A stretch of DNA of 64,000 nucleotides, taken from NCBI RefSeq assembly GCF_003590875.1, contig NZ_QYUN01000002.1:3534001-3598000 (forward strand), read 5' to 3'. The first letter of the stretch is position 1; every line of letters begins with the position of its first letter. The translations under genes and the position numbers were made by a program. The stretch is from Noviherbaspirillum cavernae (lineage in GTDB: Bacteria > Pseudomonadota > Gammaproteobacteria > Burkholderiales > Burkholderiaceae_D). The notes beneath the pieces are model-generated. The model made no database searches and was not told the origin of the DNA. It saw only the letters and a list, made by a program, of their open reading frames with translations. Shown here one piece after another: positions 18,277 through 31,000 of this stretch.

Positions 18277-18296
18277 GTGTAAAGAAACCGTAAAAA
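18277..18296 (-). promoter_or_regulatory. Putative KdpE operator of the kdpFABC operon
   Basis: On the minus strand this reads TTTTTACGGTTTCTTTACAC, followed by CGCCCGC. It is very close to the E. coli kdpFABC operator, a T-rich tract running into TTTACACC and CGCCCGC. It lies about 80 bp upstream of the first small ORF, and a near copy precedes ptsN-kdpDE. A second short palindrome (CGAAAT...ATTTCG) lies immediately downstream. Confidence 0.75.
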
Positions 18297-18428
18297 TCAG
18301 GAGGCTGCGAGGCCGCAGCGGGAGGAAACAGCGGGAAGGAACAGCGGGAGAAGAAAGGGTCAAGGCACGCGATGCGCGCTCATGCCGTCGTCACGTTCCA
18401 TCCTGGCGCGAAGCGACGACGGACTGAC

Positions 18429-18460
18429 AAAAAAAGAGGTGCCAAAAAATTCGGCACCTC
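18429..18460 (-). terminator. Rho-independent terminator after carB
   Basis: On the minus strand: GAGGTGCC stem, a GAATTTTTT loop, GGCACCTC stem, then a T7 run. It lies about 30 bp beyond the carB stop and is well placed to end the carAB transcript. Confidence 0.88.
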
Positions 18461-18491
18461 CAAGGCCAAACACACTCTGTGAACCCTTACT

Positions 18492-22404
<3,913 letters not shown>

Positions 22405-22412
<8 letters not shown>

Positions 22413-23568
22413 GTTTCTTGGTCTCCATCATCGCCACGAAGCGATCGAACAGGGGGGCCACGTCGTGCGGACCGGGCGAGGCTTCCGGGTGTCCCTGGAA
22501 GCAGAAGGCGGGGCGGTCGGTGCGGGCGAAACCCTGCAGCGAGCCGTCGAACAGCGACACATGGGTGACGCGGCAGTTGGCTGGCAGGGTCGATGCGTCG
22601 ACCGCGAAGCCGTGGTTCTGCGAGGTGATCATCACCTGTTTGGTGTCGAGGTCCTGCACCGGGTGGTTCGCGCCGTGGTGACCGAACTTCATCTTGAGCG
22701 TCCTTGCGCCCGAGGCCAGCGCCATGATTTGGTGGCCGAGACAGATGCCGAAGGTGGGGTAGCCGCGCTCGATCAGCTCCTTCGTGGCGGCAATGGCGTA
22801 GTCGCACGGCTCCGGGTCGCCCGGGCCGTTGGCGAGGAAGATGCCGTCCGGCTGCAGCGCGATGGCGTCGGCCGCCGAGGCCTGCGCCGGCAGCACCGTG
22901 ATCCGGCAGCCGCGTGCGGCGAGCATGCGCAGGATGTTGCGCTTGACGCCGTAGTCGAACGCGACCACGTGGTACTGCGCCGCCTCCTGCCGGCCATGGC
23001 CTGCGCCCAGCGTCCATTCGGTCTCGCTCCATTCGTAGGCGACCGGGGTCGACACGACCTTCGCCAAGTCCATCCCGGCCAGCCCGCCGAACGAGCGCGC
23101 CAGCGCCAGCGCCTCGTCGGCATCGGCACCGTCGCCGGCCACGATCGCGCCGCTCTGGGCGCCCTTCTCGCGCAGCAGGCGCGTCAGCCGCCGCGTGTCG
23201 ATGCCGGCGATCGCCACCACGTTCTGCGCCTGCAGGTACTGCGACAGACTCTGCGTGGCGCGGAAGTTCGACACCAGCGCCGGCAGGTCGCGAATGATCA
23301 GCCCGGCCGCGTGCACCCGGCCCGCCTCCACGTCTTCCGCATTGACCCCGACGTTGCCGATGTGCGGGTACGTCAGCGTCACCAGCTGGCGGCTGTAGCT
23401 CGGATCCGTCAGGATCTCCTGATAGCCCGTCATCGCCGTGTTGAACACCACTTCCCCCACCGTCCGCCCGGAGGCGCCGATCGACATGCCGGTGAAAAGC
23501 GAACCGTCCGCCAAGGCGAGCACGGCCGGAGAAGGTGGATTGGAAAACAGGTTGGGTGGATGTTTCAT
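22405..23568 (-). CDS. carA: Carbamoyl-phosphate synthase small (glutaminase) subunit
   Basis: Hydrolyses glutamine and passes ammonia to CarB. At 387 aa it has the usual two parts. The N-terminal CPSase small domain has [21 protein letters not shown]. The class I glutamine amidotransferase domain has the nucleophile Cys in [13 protein letters not shown] and the catalytic His-x-Glu in [15 protein letters not shown]. The last eight bases overlap carB, so the two are translationally coupled. Confidence 0.96.
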
Positions 23569-23723
23569 TGCGCTCCTTGTCTGTCATTGATGGAAAGCAC
23601 AGAATCCGCGAGCCATGAAGATGGGCAGCCGGGAATCCTGCGAACTTGTGTGAATCGATCGAAAACTGCTGAAGGAATCGGCCCTTTCATTGTTGCTTTC
23701 ACAACTTTCAACCCGAACTGAAT

Positions 23724-23758
23724 GGCGCGGATGACGAATGCGTTTCGTCATCCGCGCC
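23724..23758. terminator. 14 bp perfect hairpin downstream of MCP gene
   Basis: GGCGCGGATGACGA / TCGTCATCCGCGCC with loop ATGCGTT, in the 247 bp gap between carA and the chemoreceptor gene, about 60 bp past the receptor stop. No T-run follows on either strand. It has the same stem and loop lengths as the hairpin at 12248-12282, with unrelated sequence. Confidence 0.5.
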
Positions 23759-23815
23759 GAATCTTCGGATTGCCTACATGGAATAAATCGGGGAAATCGA
23801 CCGTCGCGATTGCGC

Positions 23816-25525
23816 TCAGGATGCGATCGCAGTCAGTCGCGGCTTGTCGGCCAGCGGCACATGACGAGCCGTCTTCGCTTGCGTGAGGTTGATTGCGCTG
23901 CGCCGCATGTCCACCACCCTGGCCGATGGGGATGGCGCCTGTGCCGCTGCCGGCATCTCGACCAGCTTGAACACGCTGACCACCTGCACCAGGTTTTGCG
24001 CCTGGCCTTCCAGCGATTCGGCCGCTGCGGCAGCCTCTTCGACCAGCGTCGCGTTTTGCTGCGTCATCTGGTCCATCTGCGCGACTGCCTGATTGACCTG
24101 CTCGATGCCGGCGCTCTGCTCCTGGCTGGCGGATGCAATCTCGCCCATGATGTCGGTGACGCGCTTGACACTGTCGACAATCTCGTTCATCGTCGCGCCC
24201 GCCTGATCGACCAGCTTCGCGCCGACACCCACCTTTTCCACCGAATCGCCGATCAGCATCTTGATTTCCTTCGCCGCACCTGCCGAGCGCTGCGCGAGAT
24301 TGCGGACTTCCGTCGCCACGACCGCAAAGCCGCGTCCCTGCTCGCCGGCGCGCGCCGCTTCCACGGCGGCGTTCAAGGCAAGGATGTTGGTCTGGAACGC
24401 GATGCCGTCGATGACGCTGATGATGTCGACGATCTTGCGCGCGGATTCATTGATCGATCCCATGGTGGTAACGACTTCGGACACCACCGCTCCGCCCCTG
24501 ACCGCCACCTCTGCCGCGGACAGCGCGAGCTGGTTGGCCTGCCGCGCGTTGTCACCGTTCTGCTTGACCGTGCCGGTCAGCTCCTCCATCGAGGATGCGG
24601 TTTCCTCCAGCGAACCGGCCTGCTGCTCGGTGCGCGACGACAGGTCCAGATTGCCGGTCGCGATCTGGCTGGACGCGGTGCCGATCATGTCGGTGGCGAC
24701 ACGCACGTTCTGCACGATGCCCGTCAGGCTGGCGTTCATGTCCTTCAAGGCGCGCAGCAGCTGTCCGATCTCGTTCGTGGACGACACCTCAATGTCGCCG
24801 GTAAGGTCGCCTTCGGCCACGCGGCGCGCGATCGCGATTGCCTGATCGAGCGGCACAGTGATGCTGCGCACGAGGAAGAAACCGATCGCGACAGCGAGCA
24901 GCGCACCGGCCGCCGCCACACCCAGCATGAAATAGAACATGCCGGCGATATCGGCCTCGACCTGCGCGCTGTTGGCTTGCGCGCGCTGCCCCATGGAATC
25001 GGTCAGCTCCTTCAACGCGCCGTCCGCAACCCGGTACGTCGGGTTGATCGTCTTGATGAGCACCATCTCGCTGTCATCCCACTTGCCGGCGCGAATCGCG
25101 TCGGCCGCGGCACTGATGCCGTCGATCCCCAGCTTGCCGCTCCTGGCGTGCCAGTCGTCGGCCAGCTTGCGCTCGTCCGCGGTGGCGATGCCGGCCATGT
25201 AGCGCGCCCAGATGTCGTTGATCTCGCTCGTGGTGTCGTTGATGACCTTGAAGTGAACGTCGATCGGATGATCATGCAGCTTTGCCCAATCCGTCACCGG
25301 GTTATGCTGCAGCGTCTGCAGAATCTGGCTGCGATTGACCTCCATCTTGAAGCGGATCTTTTCGACGATTGCCGCCGCTTTCACGTCTTTGAGCGCGATG
25401 CTCTGCAGCTGGTCCACCGTATGCTTAGTGCCGTAGATTCCCAGTCCGCCGATGACCAGCACCAATGCGGTGAGAACTCCCAGCGCCAGAATGACGAGCG
25501 TCTTGATTTTGAGATTCTTGAACAT
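23816..25525 (-). CDS. Methyl-accepting chemotaxis protein
   Basis: Transmembrane chemoreceptor of 569 aa. TM1 is at about residues 9-30, a periplasmic four-helix-bundle type ligand domain at about 35-190, and TM2 at about 193-215. A HAMP domain ([22 protein letters not shown]) and a long coiled-coil signalling domain follow. The hairpin tip [33 protein letters not shown] is fully conserved for CheA/CheW contact. Ligand unknown. A GAGGAGT ribosome binding site supports the ATG at 25525. It lacks the C-terminal CheR-tethering pentapeptide that the second receptor (28412-30103) has. Confidence 0.92.
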   Translation of the reverse strand: MFKNLKIKTLVILALGVLTALVLVIGGLGIYGTKHTVDQLQSIALKDVKAAAIVEKIRFKMEVNRSQILQTLQHNPVTDWAKLHDHPIDVHFKVINDTTSEINDIWARYMAGIATADERKLADDWHARSGKLGIDGISAAADAIRAGKWDDSEMVLIKTINPTYRVADGALKELTDSMGQRAQANSAQVEADIAGMFYFMLGVAAAGALLAVAIGFFLVRSITVPLDQAIAIARRVAEGDLTGDIEVSSTNEIGQLLRALKDMNASLTGIVQNVRVATDMIGTASSQIATGNLDLSSRTEQQAGSLEETASSMEELTGTVKQNGDNARQANQLALSAAEVAVRGGAVVSEVVTTMGSINESARKIVDIISVIDGIAFQTNILALNAAVEAARAGEQGRGFAVVATEVRNLAQRSAGAAKEIKMLIGDSVEKVGVGAKLVDQAGATMNEIVDSVKRVTDIMGEIASASQEQSAGIEQVNQAVAQMDQMTQQNATLVEEAAAAAESLEGQAQNLVQVVSVFKLVEMPAAAQAPSPSARVVDMRRSAINLTQAKTARHVPLADKPRLTAIAS

Positions 25526-25968
25526 GCCGTGACTCCTCTATTGATCTTTGCAAAAACCAGTCGGTCAGTGCTGGCTAATGCAGGGAAAACACCGAGCAGG
25601 AATGCCGTGCGCATTCCCCATGACGGCATTGAGCGAAAGGTGCTTGAAGGCGGTGATCGTGCAGCGCATGACCGGTTCGGCGAACGGTCTCTTGATCATG
25701 TCGAAATGGAAGAACGGAATGCAATGCGACGCACATGGGCGCGGATTGGCAAACCTATTTCATGCAGCTGCGACATGGCTTCGTGACCTCATGGAATTCA
25801 GGTGAATCCCATTTTTGTGCATCGACGAACCAAAACCTAGCTGTCAACTCTGACAGTCCGCACGACGAAGGTGCGCTGAAGGGATTGCGCACCCAAATTG
25901 TTCGTGAGTGCGCGCAATGCATTGGTGAAACGTGAAGAGGAAATGCCTCCGAGGAAGGCAGGAAGAAC
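25526..25968. other. Gap between luxR and MCP genes
   Basis: About 440 bp with no gene I can support. Short reading frames here lack ribosome binding sites and recognisable sequence. No sigma-28 type promoter (TAAA-N15-GCCGATAA) was found before the chemoreceptor, and no clear terminator after the luxR-type gene. Confidence 0.5.
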
Positions 25969-26682
25969 TCAGGACAACATGCCCAATGCCGCCGCCTTGA
26001 CCGCCGCCTGGGTCTTGTTGGACGCGCCCAGCTTCAGCACGACATTGGTGATGTGGAAATTGATCGTGCGCTCGGATACCGCGAGGATCTGCGATATCTC
26101 GTAAGCGGTCTTGCCTTCCGCGGTCCAGCGCAGCACTTCCTTTTCGCGCGCCGTCATCATGACCTGCGTTTCCGGGGCGAGCTTCGGAATCAGGAGCCGC
26201 GCCATCGCCACGTGCGCGTACTGCGCAAGCCACACCATTCGCGCCTCGTTCTGGTACAGCTCGCCGGCAGTCAGCTGTTCCGCACTGCGCGCCAGTGTCA
26301 GCAGACCGAGACTGCCGCCCGCATCGCGCGAGGCCTGCGCCCAGCCATGCTGCAAGCCATGTCCGCGCGCCTCCTCCCACATCTCCTGCGCAGGCTCGAA
26401 CAGCGTGTTGGACCAGACCACCGGCAGCGTCGACCGGATCGCATGCTGCACCGTGGGATCGATCTGAAGGTAGCCGCGCTCGCTGTAGCACTTCCGCCAG
26501 CGCTGGGAATAGTTGTTGAACATTTGCACGCTTGGCCGCGAAATCGGAACCGGCATCTGAATGCCGTATGCGCAGTATTCGAATCCGATTGCCGAAGCCA
26601 TGCCGGCGATCTCATCAAACAATTCGTGCTCCGATTCGATACGTAGCAGGTCGTTCAGGCGATCTTCTCTCCACGCTTCCAT
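25969..26682 (-). CDS. LuxR-family quorum-sensing regulator
   Basis: A 237-aa transcription factor with an N-terminal autoinducer-binding domain and a C-terminal LuxR helix-turn-helix. The AHL pocket pattern is visible in RWRKCYSERGYLQIDPTVQ and LPVVWSN (conserved Trp, Tyr, Asp-Pro, Trp). The DNA-binding domain (about 170-230) has MTAREKEVLRWTAEGKTAYEI and SERTINFHITNVVLKL with the invariant Glu, Leu and Gly. It is co-oriented and downstream of a luxI-type gene and an rsaM-like gene, and is presumably the receptor for the AHL made by that synthase. A GGGAGAA ribosome binding site supports the start. Confidence 0.9.
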   Translation of the reverse strand: MEAWREDRLNDLLRIESEHELFDEIAGMASAIGFEYCAYGIQMPVPISRPSVQMFNNYSQRWRKCYSERGYLQIDPTVQHAIRSTLPVVWSNTLFEPAQEMWEEARGHGLQHGWAQASRDAGGSLGLLTLARSAEQLTAGELYQNEARMVWLAQYAHVAMARLLIPKLAPETQVMMTAREKEVLRWTAEGKTAYEISQILAVSERTINFHITNVVLKLGASNKTQAAVKAAALGMLS

Positions 26683-26920
26683 TGCTCAATTCTCCCGTGA
26701 GCTTATGCGATGCACAAATGATAACGTCGAACGACACAGAGACGATACAACTTTTGACAACTCATTTTTGCATATCGATACGCGTGCGCTTCATTGCGGT
26801 TTGGCGGCAACGCAGAAGTGAATGGAAGGTCTGTTTGATTCGTGTATGTACGGATTCTCCGCGCGGACGATGCAAGGTGAAGCAGCTATCCGGCTTGGCC
26901 GGCGCGCGGACCTGCCGCTG

Positions 26921-27076
26921 TTGTCCCGTTTCGCAGATTCGTCGCAAAGGAAAAGTGACGAGATCGGGGCGAGACAAGAAAAAGCGCAGCAAGGCTGATG
27001 CCTTGCGCGCATTCCTGGCCCAGTATCGGCGCGATTCTCGCCATCTTCCATGCAACGTATGTGCGGAACCGAACAA
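26921..27076. repeat. 156 bp palindromic element, diverged copy 3
   Basis: Same length, same orientation and same central hairpin (CAAGGC-TGAT-GCCTTG, 26990-27005) as copies 1 and 2, but with diverged arms. The 26 bp ends are still complementary at about 20 of 26 positions. On the minus strand the stem is extended (GCGC...GCGC with a bulge) and followed by T5. It begins directly at the luxI stop codon, so it could terminate or attenuate luxI transcription into luxR. Changes relative to copies 1 and 2 keep the stem and alter the loop. Confidence 0.75.
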
Positions 27077-27739
27077 CTAGCCCGGCTGCAGCTGCAATGC
27101 CGGCATCTGCATCTGTTCCGCAGGCACGCGCGGCATGATTGGATCGTCTTCCGCATGCTCCTCCACAGACGCGATGTTCAATGCGCTGACGGTCTGCTCA
27201 TCGATTTCGATCCAGCAGGCGAAGATGGGTTTTCCCTCCGCCAGCATGGGCGGCCCCGCCCGGTGGGCGTGAACGCCCATGCGATGCAGCAGGCGTTCGA
27301 TGCCGAGCGGCGATACCGTGATCAGGCGCTTCGCCCCCTGCTCCGCCGCGGTCTTGACGGCGGCGGCGAGCAGGCTGTACGTGTTGCGCGCGGGGTCGAT
27401 CGCGGAATCGGGATTGGTGCTGGCTGCGGCGAAGCGCGACAGCTCCCACACATCGTGCGCGCGCGGCGCGGGCGCGCCGCCCAGCAGATGCGGGAACACC
27501 TCGCTCAACAGATACGGCTCGGTAGTCGGCAGCAGGCGCGCGCATCCGCATATGGCGCCGTCGGTTTCTCGTGCAACGACATAGATCGTGTCGCGGTGAT
27601 CGAACTGGTCGCGCTCCAGACCATTTTCGACGGGCAGGGACCAGCCGAGGCGCTCGATGAAAATCTTGTGCCGGTATTCGGCAAGCGCTGTTTCCAGGCC
27701 CGGGGAAAGGGCGCTGAATTTACCAAAAATCGTCTGCAT
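27077..27739 (-). CDS. Acyl-homoserine-lactone synthase (LuxI family)
   Basis: Makes an N-acyl-homoserine lactone from acyl-ACP and SAM. The protein is 220 aa, and the invariant LuxI residues are present: Arg and Phe in YRHKIFIERLGW (with the Trp), the two Asp in ERDQFDHRDT, Arg in GCARLLPT, and Glu-x-x-Arg in VWELSRFA. The start at 27739 (MQTIFGKFS) fits the family; an in-frame start at 28042 would overlap the upstream gene on an unrelated sequence. A CTG-N10-CAG lux-box-like site (27799-27814) lies 60 bp upstream. It is followed directly by the diverged palindromic repeat and then the luxR gene. Confidence 0.93.
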   Translation of the reverse strand: MQTIFGKFSALSPGLETALAEYRHKIFIERLGWSLPVENGLERDQFDHRDTIYVVARETDGAICGCARLLPTTEPYLLSEVFPHLLGGAPAPRAHDVWELSRFAAASTNPDSAIDPARNTYSLLAAAVKTAAEQGAKRLITVSPLGIERLLHRMGVHAHRAGPPMLAEGKPIFACWIEIDEQTVSALNIASVEEHAEDDPIMPRVPAEQMQMPALQLQPG

Positions 27740-27798
27740 GGCTGTGAAACGGAGAGTTGTTCGAAGCCCATTACATCGCCGCAGCCAGGCTTTGGTAA

Positions 27799-27814
27799 CT
27801 GGCAAAGTTAACAG
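27799..27814 (-). promoter_or_regulatory. Putative lux box upstream of luxI
   Basis: CTG-N10-CAG at the centre of a 20 bp region, matching the core rule of LuxR-type boxes. It overlaps the stop codon of the rsaM-like gene and is about 60 bp from the luxI start. A weaker candidate (ACTGTCATCTTTGACAAC, 28328-28345) lies about 100 bp upstream of the rsaM-like gene. Confidence 0.5.
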
Positions 27815-28233
27815 GCGATGGAGTCGCGCAATGCCATGCTGACAACACCTTGCCAGTCGAAGGCATTGAGCCACATGCAGAAGAGGTTGGAGGTCTTGCC
27901 GGGTCCGAGATCGTAGCCGTGCGCATCGATCAGCATCACGTTGCTGCGTATGCCGTCGGGCGCGAGCAGCATGCGATGGGACTGGCTGTGGATGAACCAG
28001 CCCCAGCCGAGCGAAATGGGCGGGCTGGTGTCGCTTTTCCATTCGGAGAATCCGGCCGAACAGGCCGGAACGGTCTGCGCCCTGAGCTCCTGCAGAAAAT
28101 CGTCATCGCCCTCCGAAAACAGATGGACGAAGGACAGCGCATTGAGACTCGCCAGCGGCAGACGGATATAGCCGTCCGGCGACATCAAGGGCGAGCGGTG
28201 CTCGACGGATCGAAGATGTAGATAAGTTTCCAC
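27808..28233 (-). CDS. RsaM-like (DUF4902-type) quorum-sensing modulator
   Basis: A 141-aa soluble protein. The pattern PDGYIRLPLASLNALSFVHLFS, GFSEW, SLGWGWF and SNVMLIDAHGYDLG resembles the RsaM family, small proteins encoded beside luxI/luxR in Burkholderia, Pseudomonas and Acinetobacter that lower AHL production. The gene order here is rsaM-like, luxI, luxR on one strand, unlike the divergent luxI/luxR with rsaM between them in Burkholderia. Assignment rests on motif memory plus the quorum-sensing neighbourhood. Confidence 0.68.
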   Translation of the reverse strand: METYLHLRSVEHRSPLMSPDGYIRLPLASLNALSFVHLFSEGDDDFLQELRAQTVPACSAGFSEWKSDTSPPISLGWGWFIHSQSHRMLLAPDGIRSNVMLIDAHGYDLGPGKTSNLFCMWLNAFDWQGVVSMALRDSIAC

Positions 28234-28411
28234 GGCAAGTATAGAAAGCTGCCCAAAGTCGCCATTGCAGAAAACAGAAAACCCGCATGCTGCAAGGGGA
28301 TTTTATTCGCATGCGATGCTTTTGACGACTGTCATCTTTGACAACGATCGGGCCTGATTCCGCCTTTTGCCGCAGATCGGCGAAGCTGGTGCAGTCCGCC
28401 GATCCGATGCA

Positions 28412-30103
28412 TCAGAATTCTTCCCAGTCGCCTCCCTGCGCCGCTGCCAGCTGTTTGGGGGCCACAGGGGAAGGAATTGCCTTGCGCGGCTGGGCGGTCA
28501 GCGTCGTCGTCCTGGACGCCGGCACGGCTGCGCGCCTGACCGGTGTCGCGATCCTTGCCTGCTGATGGTCCACCTTGAACACGCTGACCACCTGCGACAG
28601 CGCGCCGGCCTGATCCTGCATCGCCTGCGCGGCGGCGGCGGCCTGCTCGACCAGCGTCGCATTCTGCTGCGTGACCTGATCCATCTGCGTGACCGCCTGA
28701 TTGACCTGCTCGATGCCCTGGCTCTGCTCCTGGCTGGCGGCGGTGATCTCGGCCATGATGTCAGTCACTTTCTTCACGCTCTCGACAATCTCGTCCATCG
28801 TCGCGCCGGCCCGGGTGACGAGCTTGCTGCCGGTATCGACCTTCTCCACCGAGTCGTCGATCAGCGACTTGATTTCCTTGGCGGCGGAGGCCGAACGCTG
28901 CGCGAGGTTGCGCACTTCCGACGCCACCACCGCGAAGCCGCGGCCCTGCTCGCCGGCGCGGGCCGCCTCCACCGCCGCGTTCAGTGCGAGGATGTTGGTC
29001 TGGAAGGCGATGCCATCGATCACGCTGATGATGTCGACGATCTTCTTCGACGAGGCGTTGATCGAGTCCATCGTCTCGACCACCTGCGCCACCACCTCGC
29101 CACCCTTGACCGCCACGCCGGAGGCGGTCGCCGCGAGCTGGTTGGCTTCGAGCGCGTTGACCGCATTCTGCTTCACGGTCGAAGTAAGTTCCTCCATCGA
29201 GGACGCGGTTTCCTCCAGCGAGCTGGCCTGCTGCTCGGTGCGCGAGGACAGGTCCTGGTTGCCCGCCGCGATCTCGCTCGATGCGGTGGTGATCGATTCG
29301 GTACCGCTGCGCACTTCGCTGACGATCCGCACCAGGCTGCCGTTCATGTCCTTCAATGCCTGCAGCAGCTGGCCCGTCTCGTCCCGGCCGGTCGCGTCGA
29401 TGTGGCTGGTCAGGTCGCCCGAGGCAACCGTGCGTGTGATGCTCACCGCCTTGTTCAGCGGCCGCGTGATGCCGACGGTCAGCAGCCAGGAACAGACCGC
29501 GCCAAAGGCGAGCGCGAACACGCCGAGCGCGACAAGCAGGTTGCGGCTTGTCGTGTAAATCGCGTCGATCTCTTGCGCGGCTTCATCGATGCTGGCGCGC
29601 TGCATGTCGAGCAGCTTCTGCACCAGCTCCACATAGGCTTTCGAACCGGGGATGAAGGTTTTGTCGAAAATCTGCCCGGCTTCTTCAATCCGGCCTTCGG
29701 CTTTCAGTTTGGCAATCGCATCGCGCGAGGAAAGATAGACTTTCCGTTTCTCGCCGATTTCCTGGAACAGCGCCTTCTCCTCGGGACTTTCGAGCCGCTT
29801 TTCTATCTCTTTTTGCAGCTCGCCGGAACCCTTGGTGCTGGCCGCGACTTCTTCCGCGAAGAAGGTGCGCAGGCTGTCGTCCGAACTTTTCGCAATGGCC
29901 ATCGTGCGGCGCACGCCGCTATGGAGATTGCGATACCAGTCGCTGATCATGCGCTCTTTCGCGACAGGCTTTTGCATCATGTCCTGCGTTGTCTCAGCCA
30001 CGGCCTGCAAGCGCCATATGCCGATGCCGATCATGAGCGTCATCAACAACAAAACGACGGCAAAGCCGATACCCAGGCGAGTGCCGATCTTCAGATTCTT
30101 CAT
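28412..30103 (-). CDS. Methyl-accepting chemotaxis protein with CheR-tethering pentapeptide
   Basis: Chemoreceptor of 563 aa. TM1 is at about residues 7-28, a periplasmic four-helix-bundle domain at about 30-185, and TM2 near 188-210. HAMP and a full signalling hairpin ([33 protein letters not shown]) follow. The last residues, DWEEF, match the xWxxF pentapeptide that tethers the methyltransferase CheR in high-abundance receptors. The ATG at 30103 is preferred because AAGGA lies ten bases upstream; the longer frame begins at a TTG (30118). It is followed upstream in the transcript by cheW, 78 bp away. Confidence 0.92.
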   Translation of the reverse strand: MKNLKIGTRLGIGFAVVLLLMTLMIGIGIWRLQAVAETTQDMMQKPVAKERMISDWYRNLHSGVRRTMAIAKSSDDSLRTFFAEEVAASTKGSGELQKEIEKRLESPEEKALFQEIGEKRKVYLSSRDAIAKLKAEGRIEEAGQIFDKTFIPGSKAYVELVQKLLDMQRASIDEAAQEIDAIYTTSRNLLVALGVFALAFGAVCSWLLTVGITRPLNKAVSITRTVASGDLTSHIDATGRDETGQLLQALKDMNGSLVRIVSEVRSGTESITTASSEIAAGNQDLSSRTEQQASSLEETASSMEELTSTVKQNAVNALEANQLAATASGVAVKGGEVVAQVVETMDSINASSKKIVDIISVIDGIAFQTNILALNAAVEAARAGEQGRGFAVVASEVRNLAQRSASAAKEIKSLIDDSVEKVDTGSKLVTRAGATMDEIVESVKKVTDIMAEITAASQEQSQGIEQVNQAVTQMDQVTQQNATLVEQAAAAAQAMQDQAGALSQVVSVFKVDHQQARIATPVRRAAVPASRTTTLTAQPRKAIPSPVAPKQLAAAQGGDWEEF

Positions 30104-30181
30104 TTCGATTTCCTTCAAGCTTGTTCACCGCAAGACATTCGCAGGCGGTCTGTCCGTACCTGGCTCGTGCCGACTTGTACG

Positions 30182-30667
30182 CTAGGCGGCCATTTTTTCG
30201 ATGATGCCCATCTCCGCGCTCGACATGAGGCGGTCGATGTCGACCAGGATCACCATGCGCTGGTCGATGGTGCCGAGCCCGATCAGGTAGTCGGTGTTCA
30301 GCGCGGTGCCCATCTCCGGCGCCGGCTTGATCTGTTCGGGGGGCAGCGTGATCACGTCCGACACGCTGTCGACCACCATGCCGACCACGCGCTCGCCGAT
30401 GTTGAGGATGATGACGACCGTGAACTGGTCGTAGGTGGGGGTGCCGAGATTGAACTTGATGCGCATGTCGACGATCGGCACGATCACGCCGCGCAGATTG
30501 ACCACGCCCTTGATGAACTCCGGCGCGTTGGCGATCTTCGTCACCGCGTCGTAGCCGCGGATCTCCTGCACCTTCAGGATGTTGATGCCGTATTCCTCGC
30601 TGCCGAGCGTGAAGGCCAGCGCTTCGAGCAGGCCTGATGTTGTTTCCGTGTTTTGCATCTCTGCCAT
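30182..30667 (-). CDS. cheW: CheW chemotaxis coupling protein
   Basis: A 161-aa single-domain adaptor that couples receptors to the CheA kinase. Family sequence is clear: [45 protein letters not shown] and [15 protein letters not shown]. It is the first gene of a cheW-mcp pair on the minus strand. No cheA, cheY or flagellar genes are in the window, so this is likely an accessory coupling protein. Confidence 0.95.
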   Translation of the reverse strand: MAEMQNTETTSGLLEALAFTLGSEEYGINILKVQEIRGYDAVTKIANAPEFIKGVVNLRGVIVPIVDMRIKFNLGTPTYDQFTVVIILNIGERVVGMVVDSVSDVITLPPEQIKPAPEMGTALNTDYLIGLGTIDQRMVILVDIDRLMSSAEMGIIEKMAA

Positions 30668-30896
30668 GATTCCATTTCGCTATCTTGATATTTCGATCAT
30701 GTGTCTGCCGAATCGTCCGTGCAGACGCATGTCGCCAACGCCGTTTACGGTCGCGTGCGCTCCGCCTTTATGGACTGCAGGTAACAAGAACGCGACAACC
30801 GGACAGGAATGACAAGGAAGCAATTCATCGTCGCGCATCACTTCTTGTCACTCCGTCATTCCGTCATTCCGTGTGATTTCAGCGTGGCGGCAATTC

Positions 30897-30941
30897 TTGA
30901 TTTACATCAATGAAATTGTCGGCTTAAATAACGACTATTAT
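30897..30941 (+). promoter_or_regulatory. FNR/Anr box and -10 region of the aer promoter
   Basis: A perfect FNR-type site, TTGAT-TTAC-ATCAA (30897-30910), is followed at class II spacing by a TATTAT -10 hexamer (30936-30941). The box centre is about 43 bp before the expected transcription start, and the gene start is at 31001. This predicts activation of the aerotaxis receptor under low oxygen. The rest of the 333 bp gap (30668-31000) shows only a short TCCGTCAT microrepeat. Confidence 0.75.
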
Positions 30942-31000
30942 TTCCATAGAGAAATATCTCGCACTCTCCGCAAAGAACACGGAATCAAAAGGAGCACCAC

